A stretch of 64,000 nt of DNA from DASPMP01 sp035626995 (GTDB taxonomy: Bacteria; Gemmatimonadota; Gemmatimonadetes; Gemmatimonadales; Gemmatimonadaceae), in the NCBI GenBank assembly GCA_035626995.1, contig DASPMP010000141.1, positions 3,291-67,290 on the forward strand, given 5' to 3'. A program made the position numbers and the translations under genes. The notes beneath the pieces are model-generated. The model did no database searches, was not told where the DNA came from, and saw only the letters and a program-made list of their open reading frames with translations. This document shows, one piece after another, positions 1 to 9,065 of the stretch; the stretch's first letter is position 1; each line of letters begins with the position of its first letter.

Positions 1-886
1 CGCCGCCTCCAACGCTGGCCACGAGCGAGACTTCGACGTCCGCGTAGATGATGCGTGAGTCACCCGGGAACATCTCGAGGCCGATACGTCCCTTGTCCGT
101 CGTAGGCAATCCGCGCGTGAGCTTCGTCCAGGTCGCGCCGCCATCGGTGGACTTGTGGATGCCGGAGCCGGGCCCGTTGAGGATGCCACCGTAGTTGTTG
201 CGCTGCCGCTGGTACGTGGATGCATACAGCACCTGCGGGTTCGCATGGTCCATGACGATGTCATTCACGCCGGTGTTCGGATCCACGTAGAGGATCTTCG
301 CCCATGTGCGTCCGCCGTCCGTTGTCTTGAACAATCCGCGCTCGGGGTGCGGCCCCCACATGTGGCCCGCCGACGCGACGTACACGATGTCAGGGTTGGA
401 CGGATGGATCACGATCCGTCCGATGTGCCGCGTGTCTTTCAGCCCCATGTTCGTCCACGTGGTTCCACCGTCGGTGGACTTGTAGATACCGTCACCCCAG
501 TCGCGAGCGGGGTTTGTCCCTTCGCCGGTGCCGACCCAGACGATGTCGGGCGCGGAGGGAGCGACGGTCACGTCGCCGATGGACATGGCTCCGTTGATCC
601 GGTCGAACACGGGCTCCCAGGTCGTGCCCTTGTTGTTGCTGCGGAAGACGCCACCACTCCCGCTGCCGACGAAGATCACGTCCGGTTGACCGGTTCGACG
701 TGCGACGTCGATGTCGGTGATGCGCCCGCTGAATGATGTGGGACCGATGGTCCGCCACGTCATGCTGGAAAACGGAGCAGGCGCGAGTCGTGGTCCGGAG
801 GCTGGCTCGGGCGCGCCTTGCGCGGTGAGGGCAGCTGGAATCGTCAGCAGTGCGAGCGCGACGGCGGGGGCGGGGAAGCGGCGCAT
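1..886 (-). CDS. VPS10/BNR-repeat secreted beta-propeller protein (3' end outside window)
   Basis: Reading the minus strand from an ATG at 886 gives 295 residues that stay open to the window edge, so the C-terminal part is missing. An AAGGA ribosome binding site lies about 8 bases upstream. A signal peptide ending LTAQG is followed by the opening shared with the three full-length paralogues (RLAPAPFSSMTWRTIGPTSF) and by BNR/Asp-box motifs such as KSTDGGTTW and KTTDGGRTW. Proteins of the VPS10/sortilin-like family fold as large beta-propellers outside the cytoplasm. Many bacterial ones are annotated as glycosyl hydrolases, but activity is mostly unproven. It is the fourth member of the local family, separated from the other three by an oxidoreductase gene. 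Substrate unknown. Confidence 0.85.
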   Translation of the reverse strand, partial: MRRFPAPAVALALLTIPAALTAQGAPEPASGPRLAPAPFSSMTWRTIGPTSFSGRITDIDVARRTGQPDVIFVGSGSGGVFRSNNKGTTWEPVFDRINGAMSIGDVTVAPSAPDIVWVGTGEGTNPARDWGDGIYKSTDGGTTWTNMGLKDTRHIGRIVIHPSNPDIVYVASAGHMWGPHPERGLFKTTDGGRTWAKILYVDPNTGVNDIVMDHANPQVLYASTYQRQRNNYGGILNGPGSGIHKSTDGGATWTKLTRGLPTTDKGRIGLEMFPGDSRIIYADVEVSLVASVGGG

Positions 887-1046
887 GTAATGATCCTTGG
901 GAGAAGCCGCCACACGTTACGGCAAAACTGCAACGTTCGTAGCCAATATCAGCAGCCCAGATGCGGGCATCAGCACGGCGAGTGGCGCGGCCCCGCGCCG
1001 CTGCCCACATTCGCTTCGTGTATTCTCATTCCGCCGCTGACGGGGG

Positions 1047-2222
1047 GTGTGTCTGACCATTCGTGTGGGCTTGTTGGGCGCCGGCAACTGGGCCGCGCTC
1101 GCGCATATCCCCGGCTTCAAGCGCGATCCACGCTGTGAGCTCGTCGCCATCGCGGACCCGGTACGCTCCCGGGCGGAGGAATTCGCGAGCAAGTTCGGGA
1201 TTCCCGAGGTTTATGACTCGCACGACGCGCTGATCGAGAATGCCGACGTCTCCCTGATCGACGTCTGTACGCCAAGCGCCACCCATTTCGAGCTTTCCTG
1301 GGCCGCGCTCCAGGCAGGGAAGCACGTCCTCTGCGAGAAGCCGGTGGCGTTCGACTACCGCGACACCATGAAGGCGGCCGCGCTCGCGAGCGAGAAGGGC
1401 GTGAAGACCAAGATGGGTTTCACGTTTCGATACAGCCCGGCCATGCAGTATGCCAAGGCGCTGATCGACGAAGGCTTCATCGGCACGCCGTTCATCTTCA
1501 ACGGCTACGAGCAGAATTCACAGTGGCTGGATCCGTCCAACCCGCTGCGCCAGGTGGATCATCTCGCGGACCAGTCCACCATCCAGGTGTCGTCGCTCGA
1601 GGGATACGGCGCGCCGATCATGGACATCGGGCACTTGTTCATGGGATGCCGGTTCTCGCAGGTGGTCGGCACACTGAAGAACTTCATCCCCGAGCGCGTC
1701 GTCCGCGCGACGGGGAAAATGATGCGGATGAACATCGATGACGGCGACGTGTTCATCGGCGAGTTCGAGAATGGTGGCATTGGCTCCATCCAGACCAGCT
1801 TCGTGACCGTGGGCAATTATCCCGGCATCGAGGCGCGGATCTACGGCAGCAAGGGCGCCATCATCTGCCGGCTGGTCGAAGAGAACGGTGTGTGCGAATC
1901 GCTCAAGGTCGCCACGGCCGGCGAAGTCGAGTTCCGGGAGATCGACGTGCCAGAACGCTTCTATCCGGTCGGCGGCACGAAGCGCGAATCATGGCGATCG
2001 CTCTTCTATGCGAACCTCATCAACAGCTTCCTCACCGAGATCATCGATGGTGGTGAGGAGAACGCCGGCAACTTCGAGGACGGCGCCCACGTCCAGGCGC
2101 TGATCAACGCGGTCGAGGACTCACACCGCCACCGGCGCTGGGTTGCCGTGCCGGACCTGGCGGCTCCGCGCGTCGAGGTACCGCGCTACGATCGCACCGC
2201 CAGAGCCGCCACGCCGGTTTGA
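1047..2222 (+). CDS. Gfo/Idh/MocA family oxidoreductase (paralogue 1)
   Basis: NAD(P)-dependent dehydrogenase of the Gfo/Idh/MocA family, 391 residues from a GTG start. The N-terminal Rossmann fold shows GLLGAGNW (residues 8-15). The family EKP motif with its lysine is at 97-99, and the D/H pair MDIGHLF is at 192-198. The family oxidises or reduces sugars, inositols, sugar acids or related compounds in the cytoplasm. A stop lies two codons upstream of GTG 1047, so the start can only be this GTG or the CTG two codons later. It is divergent from the partial BNR gene with 160 bp between, and closely resembles the gene at 13.3 kb (same MDIGHLFMG and NFIPER blocks). Substrate not predictable from sequence. 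Confidence 0.88.
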   Translation: MCLTIRVGLLGAGNWAALAHIPGFKRDPRCELVAIADPVRSRAEEFASKFGIPEVYDSHDALIENADVSLIDVCTPSATHFELSWAALQAGKHVLCEKPVAFDYRDTMKAAALASEKGVKTKMGFTFRYSPAMQYAKALIDEGFIGTPFIFNGYEQNSQWLDPSNPLRQVDHLADQSTIQVSSLEGYGAPIMDIGHLFMGCRFSQVVGTLKNFIPERVVRATGKMMRMNIDDGDVFIGEFENGGIGSIQTSFVTVGNYPGIEARIYGSKGAIICRLVEENGVCESLKVATAGEVEFREIDVPERFYPVGGTKRESWRSLFYANLINSFLTEIIDGGEENAGNFEDGAHVQALINAVEDSHRHRRWVAVPDLAAPRVEVPRYDRTARAATPV

Positions 2223-2227
2223 TTCGC

Positions 2228-2668
2228 GTCGTAAGCCGAGGCCGAGAGCCGCAGCTGTAGAGCCAACTGCGGATTCAACGCAGAGGCGCGGAGGCGCAGA
2301 GGAACACCCATTCCGTCCCCCGGGTCCTACACGGTGGATTGATTCCCTCCCGAGCTAACCGCAGGGGTCGGCGAGGAACCCAGAGGATCTGAATTGAACA
2401 CCTCTGCGTCTCTGCGTCTCTGCGTCTCTGCGTTGAATCAATCCCTTCCAGAGCCAACTGTCAGATCACCGCAGGGGTCGCGGAGGAATGGTTGTAACCC
2501 ACGGTCGTAAGCCGAGGCCGAGAGCCGCAGCTGTAGAGCCAACTGCTGATTCAACGCAGAGGCGCAGAGGATCACCCCTCTGCGTCTCCGCGTCTCTGCG
2601 TTGGATTAATCCCTTTCGGAGCTGACCGTTAATCGGGGCTGAGCGCCGAGCGCCGAGCGCCGAGCCCC
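2228..2668. repeat. Duplicated block with inverted octad arrays (family A)
   Basis: This gap holds only repeats. The segment beginning CGTAAGCCGAGGCCGAGAGC occurs at about 2229 and again at about 2505, so a block of roughly 275 bp is duplicated. Each block carries GATTCAACGCAGAG followed by 8-bp units (GCGCAGAG), then the reverse complement (CTCTGCGT units ending TTGAATC or TTGGATT). Each can therefore fold as a hairpin. The last part (about 2638-2665) is a short run of 7-bp GAGCGCC units abutting the stop codon of the downstream minus-strand gene. It may act as a transcription barrier between the convergent genes; that is inference. Confidence 0.85.
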
Positions 2669-2671
2669 AAC

Positions 2672-5600
2672 TCACGGCACCGGAACCTGGCTACCCGCCG
2701 CGCGGTTGATCGCCGTGATCGCGATCCTCGCATCATCCACCAGCCACGTCATCTGCTGACGCTGATCGCCCGTCGGCACGGCGTTGAAGCTCTCCAGCGT
2801 CCGTACCAACCCGCCGGCGATCGACTGCAGTCGGTCCACTTCGGCGACGAGCCGAGTCTGCGCTGACGTTGCAGCAGCGGCCGCTGCGCGTGCCGTCACC
2901 AGCGTCTTCTGCAGGTTGTAGAGGCGCATGATGGCCTCATGACGCGTCCGACGATCCGCCGCGGAAAACCCGCTGTCCATCGGGTCCCCCTGGACCACAA
3001 CCTGGCCACGCAGCGGCTGGCTTACACCAGGAATCGCGATGCTCACCTGATAGTTGCCGGGCATCACCATCGGCCCAGCGCCCGCTCCAGCGGCCCGACC
3101 ACCGCCGCGGGCGGCCGTCGTCGCCTGTGCCGGCACCGCCGGGTTCATACGCATGTCCCACGACACCCGGTGGAGCCCCGCGGTGACTGGCGCGCTCATG
3201 GTGCGAACCGTGGCGCCCTGCGCATCGCTGATCGTGATGACCGCCTGGCCTTCCTTGTTGTCGCGCACGTAAAAGGAGATCGCCGGATCGAAGTCAGGAT
3301 TCGGCGCGATGAACTCCTCATGCCCGTAGAGCGATCCCAGGCTGAAGGAATTGATCTGCCGCCCGCGCGTTACCGACACGAGCAGCGCGTCGGACTTTGT
3401 CGCTTCCGCGGTCAGTGCCTGCAACGGAGCCACGTCGTCGAGAATCCAGATGCCGCGCGCGTAGGTGCCGAGGATCAGCGCGTTGTCGCGCGGCTGGAAG
3501 ACCACGCTGCGCACGGGGATCGTTGGCATGTTGGTCGAGAGTGAGTGCCACGTCGCGCCACGGTCGTTCGAGAAGTGTGCGCCCCGCGCGTGTCCCACCA
3601 CCAGCAGGTTCGGATCCCTCGGATGCTCCGCGATGCGGGCGACGGACGTCGTCGGCAGTCCCGTCGTGATCTTCCGCCAGCGCTGGCCGAAGTCATCGCT
3701 GACGAAGACGTACGTGTTGAAGTCGTTGTTGTAATGGCCGTCGAACGTCGCATACACGCGCCCCGCGCTTGCGCGAGATGGAACGACGCTGCTGACGAAC
3801 GTGTGTGGTGGCAGCCCCGTGATACTGCTGGTGACATTCTTCCACGTCGCACCGCCATCGCGGCTCACGCTCACCTGGCCGTCATCGGTGCCGGTGTACA
3901 GCACCTTGCCGTCCAGCGGTGATTCACCGATCCAGGAGATCTGGCCGTACAGCGCGGTGAGGTCCGGATTCATGCTGGGACCGCCGCCCGGCGAGTAGTT
4001 CACCGCACCGATGGCCTTGCCCATCACGCGCACCGTGTCGCGATTGACGCGCGATGTGAGGTCGGGACTGATCGGGCGCCAGCTGCCACCGCGGTCGTCG
4101 CTGCGAAACAGCACGTTCGCGCCCGCGTACACGACGTTCGGCGTGACCGACGAGAAGTGCACCGGCGTGTTCCACGCCCAGCGGTACGACGGGTCATTGC
4201 CAACGCCACGCGCGGGGCCTGCGGCTGCCGCCGCTTGTCCGGCCGGCCGCTCGAGGCAGGACTTCGGACGGAACAACCCGGGGCGGGCGCTCTGCCGCTG
4301 CAGGTTCGTGAAGTTCAGCCGCTGGATGCTGTTCTGCGTCGACGAGCTGTTGACCTCGATGAACGCAAACGTCGAGTCGCGCGGATCGACGTGAAAGTGC
4401 ATGCCGTCACCACCGCCCAGTGACCAGGCATCACGCGCAGTGATCCCGTTCCGGTTACGCACCGCGCTCGGCAGGCACCAGTTGCCATTGTCCTGCGTGC
4501 CCCCGCACACCACGTAGGGGTCGCGGTTGTCGACGTTCAGCTCCCAGTACTGCGCCAGCGGGATGTTGTTCTTCCACTCCCACGTCAGCCCACGGTCCCA
4601 GGAAATTCCCAGCCCGCCGTCATTGGTGACGATGAGATGATTGTTGTTGTCGGGATCGATCCACAGCGCGCGGTAGTCGGCGTGCAGGTTCGTCTGCATT
4701 TGCCGGAAGGTCTTTCCCATGTCATCAGACACCCAGAACTGGACGCCGTCGCGATACACGCGGTTCTTGTCCTTCGGGTCTGCCCACAGGCGCAGAAACG
4801 TTCCCGCGGGCGTGTCGAAGCGCGAGAACCCCTGCTCCCACGTCTCGCCACCATCAAAACTGCGATACACGCCTCCCTGGCCCTCGACCATCCGGCCCGC
4901 TGGGCGGCCCGTGCCTGTGCGCGACGACGGTGTGGCCAGCGCATCCAGGGGACAATCACCGTCGTTGCTGTTGAACGGATATGCGCCGCCCCCGACCTCG
5001 ATGTCTGCGTAGACGAGGTTGGGATCCACTGGCGAGATGCTCAGGCCGATGCGTCCCATCTCCACCGTCGGAAGGCCGCGCGTGATCTTCGTCCAGCTGT
5101 CGCCGCCGTCCACCGACTTGTAGATCGCCGAGCCGGCGCCGATGGTGATGCCGCCGTATCCCTTGCGCTGGCGCTGGTGCGTGGACGCGAACATCACCTG
5201 CGGGTTCGTCGGATGGAAGATCACTTCGCTCGCGCCGGTGATCTCATTCACGTACAGGACCTTGCTCCAGGTGCGTCCGCCGTCCTTGCTCTTGAACAGC
5301 CCGCGATCCTGGCTCGGTCCCCAGAGGCCACCGACGGCGGCCGCGAAGACGATATCCGGATTCGTCGGATGAACCAGGATCCGGCCGATGTGCTGTGTTT
5401 CGCGCAGCCCCATGTGCGTCCACGACACACCGCCGTCCGTGGACTTGTAGACCCCCTCACCCCAGTAGTACGCGGGGTTGTTGCCGTGCCCCGTGCTCAC
5501 CCAGATCAGGTTCGGGTCCGTGCGGGACACCGCGATGTCACCCATGGACATCATCGTGTTCACGTGATCGAAGAGCGGCGTCCACGACGTCCCGCCGTTC

Positions 5601-5878
5601 GTGCTGCGGAACACGCCGCCATTCTCGGGCAGGATGTACAGCTGGTCGGGTTGCCCGGTCCGTCGCACGATCTCGATCTCGGTGATGCGTCCGCCGAACA
5701 GCGCGGGACCGAGGTTGCGCCACGTAAGGGTGCGGAACAGCGGCGGCGCGAGCTGCGGGCCGTTGTCTGCTGGATTCGCGGCGCGCGCACCCTGCGCCGC
5801 CAACGTGGTGGGAACGATCGGTAGCGCGGAAAAAATCGCCGCGATGGCCAGCAACCTGCCTCGATTCATCGAATGCAC
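2672..5878 (-). CDS. VPS10/BNR-repeat secreted beta-propeller protein
   Basis: About 1068 residues. I chose the GTG at 5878 because GGAGA sits 6 bases upstream; an ATG three codons later (5869) is the alternative. A signal peptide ends near TTLAAQG. Many BNR/Asp-box motifs follow, e.g. RSTNGGTSW, KSTDGGVSW, KSKDGGRTW, KSVDGGDSW and RSFDGGETW. Near residue 900 there is a FlgD-like Ig segment (ITISDAQGATVRT), then an Ala-rich helical tail. The layout matches the VPS10/sortilin-like family seen in large numbers in Gemmatimonadota and related soil phyla, likely periplasmic or cell-surface. It is the last gene of the tandem, starting 28 bp after the previous stop, so co-transcription is likely. 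Confidence 0.88.
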   Translation of the reverse strand: MHSMNRGRLLAIAAIFSALPIVPTTLAAQGARAANPADNGPQLAPPLFRTLTWRNLGPALFGGRITEIEIVRRTGQPDQLYILPENGGVFRSTNGGTSWTPLFDHVNTMMSMGDIAVSRTDPNLIWVSTGHGNNPAYYWGEGVYKSTDGGVSWTHMGLRETQHIGRILVHPTNPDIVFAAAVGGLWGPSQDRGLFKSKDGGRTWSKVLYVNEITGASEVIFHPTNPQVMFASTHQRQRKGYGGITIGAGSAIYKSVDGGDSWTKITRGLPTVEMGRIGLSISPVDPNLVYADIEVGGGAYPFNSNDGDCPLDALATPSSRTGTGRPAGRMVEGQGGVYRSFDGGETWEQGFSRFDTPAGTFLRLWADPKDKNRVYRDGVQFWVSDDMGKTFRQMQTNLHADYRALWIDPDNNNHLIVTNDGGLGISWDRGLTWEWKNNIPLAQYWELNVDNRDPYVVCGGTQDNGNWCLPSAVRNRNGITARDAWSLGGGDGMHFHVDPRDSTFAFIEVNSSSTQNSIQRLNFTNLQRQSARPGLFRPKSCLERPAGQAAAAAGPARGVGNDPSYRWAWNTPVHFSSVTPNVVYAGANVLFRSDDRGGSWRPISPDLTSRVNRDTVRVMGKAIGAVNYSPGGGPSMNPDLTALYGQISWIGESPLDGKVLYTGTDDGQVSVSRDGGATWKNVTSSITGLPPHTFVSSVVPSRASAGRVYATFDGHYNNDFNTYVFVSDDFGQRWRKITTGLPTTSVARIAEHPRDPNLLVVGHARGAHFSNDRGATWHSLSTNMPTIPVRSVVFQPRDNALILGTYARGIWILDDVAPLQALTAEATKSDALLVSVTRGRQINSFSLGSLYGHEEFIAPNPDFDPAISFYVRDNKEGQAVITISDAQGATVRTMSAPVTAGLHRVSWDMRMNPAVPAQATTAARGGGRAAGAGAGPMVMPGNYQVSIAIPGVSQPLRGQVVVQGDPMDSGFSAADRRTRHEAIMRLYNLQKTLVTARAAAAAATSAQTRLVAEVDRLQSIAGGLVRTLESFNAVPTGDQRQQMTWLVDDARIAITAINRAAGSQVPVP

Positions 5879-5906
5879 TGGATGTCTCCGCGCTGCAATT
5901 GTGAAG

Positions 5907-8900
5907 TCAACGCCCACCGGTGGTGCCGAGCGCGCGCACTGCGGTCATCGCGCGTCCGGTGTCTTCGCTGAGCCAGGCCATCTGCTGCCGCTGATCCGCC
6001 GTGGGTACTCCGTTATAGCTCTCGATCAGCCGAAGCAGCGTTCCTGAAATCCCGATCAACCGATCGACCTCGGCGACGAGTCGTTCGTTGGCAGCTGCCG
6101 CCGCTCCCTGCGACGCGATCCGGCGCAGCGTGGTGCGTGCCTCGCCGAGCTGCTTCTGCTGCCCGTACACACTCATCAGCGCCGCCTGACGCGTGCGCCG
6201 GGCTGCGGTCGTGAAGTCGGCATCCATCGGGTCGCCCTGGATGGTGACGGGAGATGTGAGCGCAGCGGCAATGCCGGGAATCGCCACGCTCACCGTGTAG
6301 GATCCCGGCAGCACCAGCGGGCCGGCGGCTGTTGCCGCACCCCCTCGTCCACCGCCACCCGTCTGACGCTGGCCCGGTTGAGCGTCCGACGCGATCGCCG
6401 GATCCATGCGCATGTCCCAGGTGACCCGGTTCACTCCCTTTGCCGAGGGACCGCTCAGGGTACGAATCACCGCGCCCTGGGCATCGCGAATCGTCACCGA
6501 TGCTGGAGTTGCGGCGCCGTCGCGCACGTAGTACGTGATGACGGGGTCGAACTCCGGATTCGGCGCGAAATACTCTTCGTGTCCCGAGTTCGGCACGAGG
6601 CTGAAGAGGTTCCACTGCCGGCCGCGTGTGGCCGACACCATTACGGCGTCGCGCGTGACGTTCTGCGGCGTCAGCGCTTCGAGTGCGCCGACGTCATCGA
6701 GCACAAACACGCCACGCGCGTACGTGCCGACCACGAGCGAGTTGTCGCGTGGATGGAACACGACGCTGCGCACCGGCACCGTGGGCATGTTGGTCGACAG
6801 CGACTGCCATGTGGCGCCGCGGTCGTTGGAGAAATGGACCCCGCGCGTATGCCCGACCACAAGCAGGTGTGCGGAGCGTGGGTGCTCCGCGATGCGAACC
6901 ACCGATGTGCGCGGAAGCCCTGCCGCGAGCGAACGCCAGCTCTGGCCGAAATCCTCGCTGACGAAAACGTAGGTGTTCTCGTCGTCGTTGAAATGGCCGT
7001 CGAAGGTGGCGTAGACGCGTCCCGCCGCATGACGCGATGGCTGCACCGTGGTGGCGAAGGTGTAGGCGGGAAGCCCGGGGATGTTCTTCGTCACGTTCGT
7101 CCAGGTCGCGCCGCCGTCGCGGGTGACGTTGACCTGGCCGTCGTCGGTGCCCGTATAGATCACGCGCGCGTTCACCGGCGACTCACCAATCCATGTAATC
7201 GCGCCGAAGAGCGAAGAGAGCAGGGGATTGGCCGCGGGTCCGCCGCCTGGTGAATAATTCACCTTCCCGATCGGCTTGCCGAAAATGCGAACCGTATCAC
7301 GATCGATGCGGGCCGTGAGGTCCGGGCTGATCGCCTTCCAGGTGCCGCCGCGGTCCGCGGACTTGAATAGCACATTGGCGCCGGCGTACACGACACCAGC
7401 CGTGAGCTCCGAGAACACCATCGGTGTGCTCCAGGCCCAGCGGAACGATGGATCGTTCCCGAACGCGCGACCCGTGGGAAGTGCTGCCTGGCGTTCGAGG
7501 CATGACACGGGACGCATCATGCCGGGACGGGCGTTTTGCCGCTGCAGGTTGCGCAGGTCGATGCGCTGGATGCTGTTTGCCGTCGTGGAGCTGTTCACTT
7601 CGATGAGCGCGTAGTTCGTGTCGCGCGGATCGATCTGGAAGAACATCCCGTCGCCACCGCCAACCGACCAGGCATCGCGGTTCGAGATGCCATTGCGGTT
7701 GCGCACCGCGTGCGGGAGGCACCAGTTGCCATTGTCCTGCGTCCCGCCGCAGATGACGTAGGGATCGCGGTTGTCGACGTTCAGCTCCCAGTACTCGCCG
7801 ATCGGGAGGTTGACGCGCGCTTCCCATGTGGCCGTGCGGTCCCAGGTGATCCCAAGTCCGCCGTCTTCGCCGACGATCAGGTGATTGTTGTTGTCGGGAT
7901 CGATCCAGAGGCTGCGATAGTCCGCATGAAGGCGTGTGTTGATCTGCCGGAAAGTCTTGCCCATGTCTTCAGAGACATAGAAACCGGTGCCTTCACGGTA
8001 CAAGCGGTTGCGCTCCTTCGGGTCGGCGCGGATCTGTACGAACGACGCGACCGGTTGATCGCTGCGATTGAACACATGCTGCCAGGTCTCACCGCCATCT
8101 TCCGACCGGTAGATGCCTCCCTGGCCTGCGTCGAACTGGCCGCGCACCGCGTTGGCCGCGCGGTCTTCAGGCGGGCAGTCACCATCGGCGCCCTGCGGCC
8201 CGGAGTACACCGCTCCACCGACTTCGACGTCCGCGTACATGAGGCGCGGATCCACCGGTGAGATCGCGAGGCCGATGCGTCCCATCTCCACCGTCGGGAG
8301 GCCGGCGGTGATCTTCTTCCATGTGTCGCCACCATCGACCGACTTGTACATCCCAGAGCCGGGTCCGATGCCGTTGCCCCCAAACCCCTTCCGCTGGCGC
8401 TGATACGTCGTGGCGATCACGACGCGCGGGTTGGATGGATCGATGGCGACGTCGCTCGCGCCGGTGACGTCATTCACATACAACACCTTCTGCCAGCTTC
8501 GGCCGCCGTCCACGGTGCGATACAGCCCGCGTTCGGTGTTCGGCCCCCACATGCGGCCAACGGCCGCCACAAAGGCGATATCGGGGTTGGAGGGATGCAC
8601 CACGATGCGGCCGATGTGCCGCGTCTCGCGCAATCCGACGTTGTTCCATGTCTGGCCGCCATCCGTCGACTTGAACACTCCCTCACCCCAGTAGTACACG
8701 GGGTTCAGCCCCGAACCGGTGCCCAGATACAGCGTGTTCGGACTGGAGGGCGCGACCGCGATGTCGCCCATGGACATCAAGGCATCGACGCCATCGAATA
8801 CCGGCGTCCATGAGACGCCGCCATTCGAGCTTTTGAAGACGCCGCCGTTCTCGGGGAGCACATAGATCTGGTCTGGCTGTCCGGGAATCCGCGCGACCTC

Positions 8901-9065
8901 GATGTCGTTGATGCGGCCACCGAAGATCGCTGGCCCCAGCGCGCGCCAGGTGAGATGCGAGAACAGGGGCGGCGCGAGCCGCGGACCGGACGCGGTCGCG
9001 CGGGGCTGCGCGCCGAGCGCGCTGGACAGCAACAGTGCCGCCGAGGCGAGCGTCAGCGTCTTCAC
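5907..9065 (-). CDS. VPS10/BNR-repeat secreted beta-propeller protein
   Basis: 1052 residues from a GTG start. The start GTG overlaps the upstream stop as GTGA (9065-9062), implying translational coupling. A clear signal peptide (SSALGAQ cleavage region) precedes RLAPPLFSHLTWRALGPAIF, the family opening. BNR motifs include KSSNGGVSW, KSTDGGQTW, RTVDGGRSW, KSVDGGDTW, RSEDGGETW and TRDGGATW. A Gly-rich linker near residue 915 separates the propellers and Ig-like part from the conserved C-terminal segment, whose core (NGVPTADQRQQMAWL) recurs in all three full-length paralogues. Function beyond an exported propeller is not known. Confidence 0.88.
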   Translation of the reverse strand: MKTLTLASAALLLSSALGAQPRATASGPRLAPPLFSHLTWRALGPAIFGGRINDIEVARIPGQPDQIYVLPENGGVFKSSNGGVSWTPVFDGVDALMSMGDIAVAPSSPNTLYLGTGSGLNPVYYWGEGVFKSTDGGQTWNNVGLRETRHIGRIVVHPSNPDIAFVAAVGRMWGPNTERGLYRTVDGGRSWQKVLYVNDVTGASDVAIDPSNPRVVIATTYQRQRKGFGGNGIGPGSGMYKSVDGGDTWKKITAGLPTVEMGRIGLAISPVDPRLMYADVEVGGAVYSGPQGADGDCPPEDRAANAVRGQFDAGQGGIYRSEDGGETWQHVFNRSDQPVASFVQIRADPKERNRLYREGTGFYVSEDMGKTFRQINTRLHADYRSLWIDPDNNNHLIVGEDGGLGITWDRTATWEARVNLPIGEYWELNVDNRDPYVICGGTQDNGNWCLPHAVRNRNGISNRDAWSVGGGDGMFFQIDPRDTNYALIEVNSSTTANSIQRIDLRNLQRQNARPGMMRPVSCLERQAALPTGRAFGNDPSFRWAWSTPMVFSELTAGVVYAGANVLFKSADRGGTWKAISPDLTARIDRDTVRIFGKPIGKVNYSPGGGPAANPLLSSLFGAITWIGESPVNARVIYTGTDDGQVNVTRDGGATWTNVTKNIPGLPAYTFATTVQPSRHAAGRVYATFDGHFNDDENTYVFVSEDFGQSWRSLAAGLPRTSVVRIAEHPRSAHLLVVGHTRGVHFSNDRGATWQSLSTNMPTVPVRSVVFHPRDNSLVVGTYARGVFVLDDVGALEALTPQNVTRDAVMVSATRGRQWNLFSLVPNSGHEEYFAPNPEFDPVITYYVRDGAATPASVTIRDAQGAVIRTLSGPSAKGVNRVTWDMRMDPAIASDAQPGQRQTGGGGRGGAATAAGPLVLPGSYTVSVAIPGIAAALTSPVTIQGDPMDADFTTAARRTRQAALMSVYGQQKQLGEARTTLRRIASQGAAAAANERLVAEVDRLIGISGTLLRLIESYNGVPTADQRQQMAWLSEDTGRAMTAVRALGTTGGR

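Noticed and set aside
4637..5824. Long plus-strand open frame opposite the BNR gene
   Set aside because: Arg/Ala/Val/His-rich composition typical of antisense frames in GC-rich genes; the minus-strand BNR protein is clearly the real product. The same applies to frames opposite the other BNR genes, the kinase, the protease and the SusC gene.
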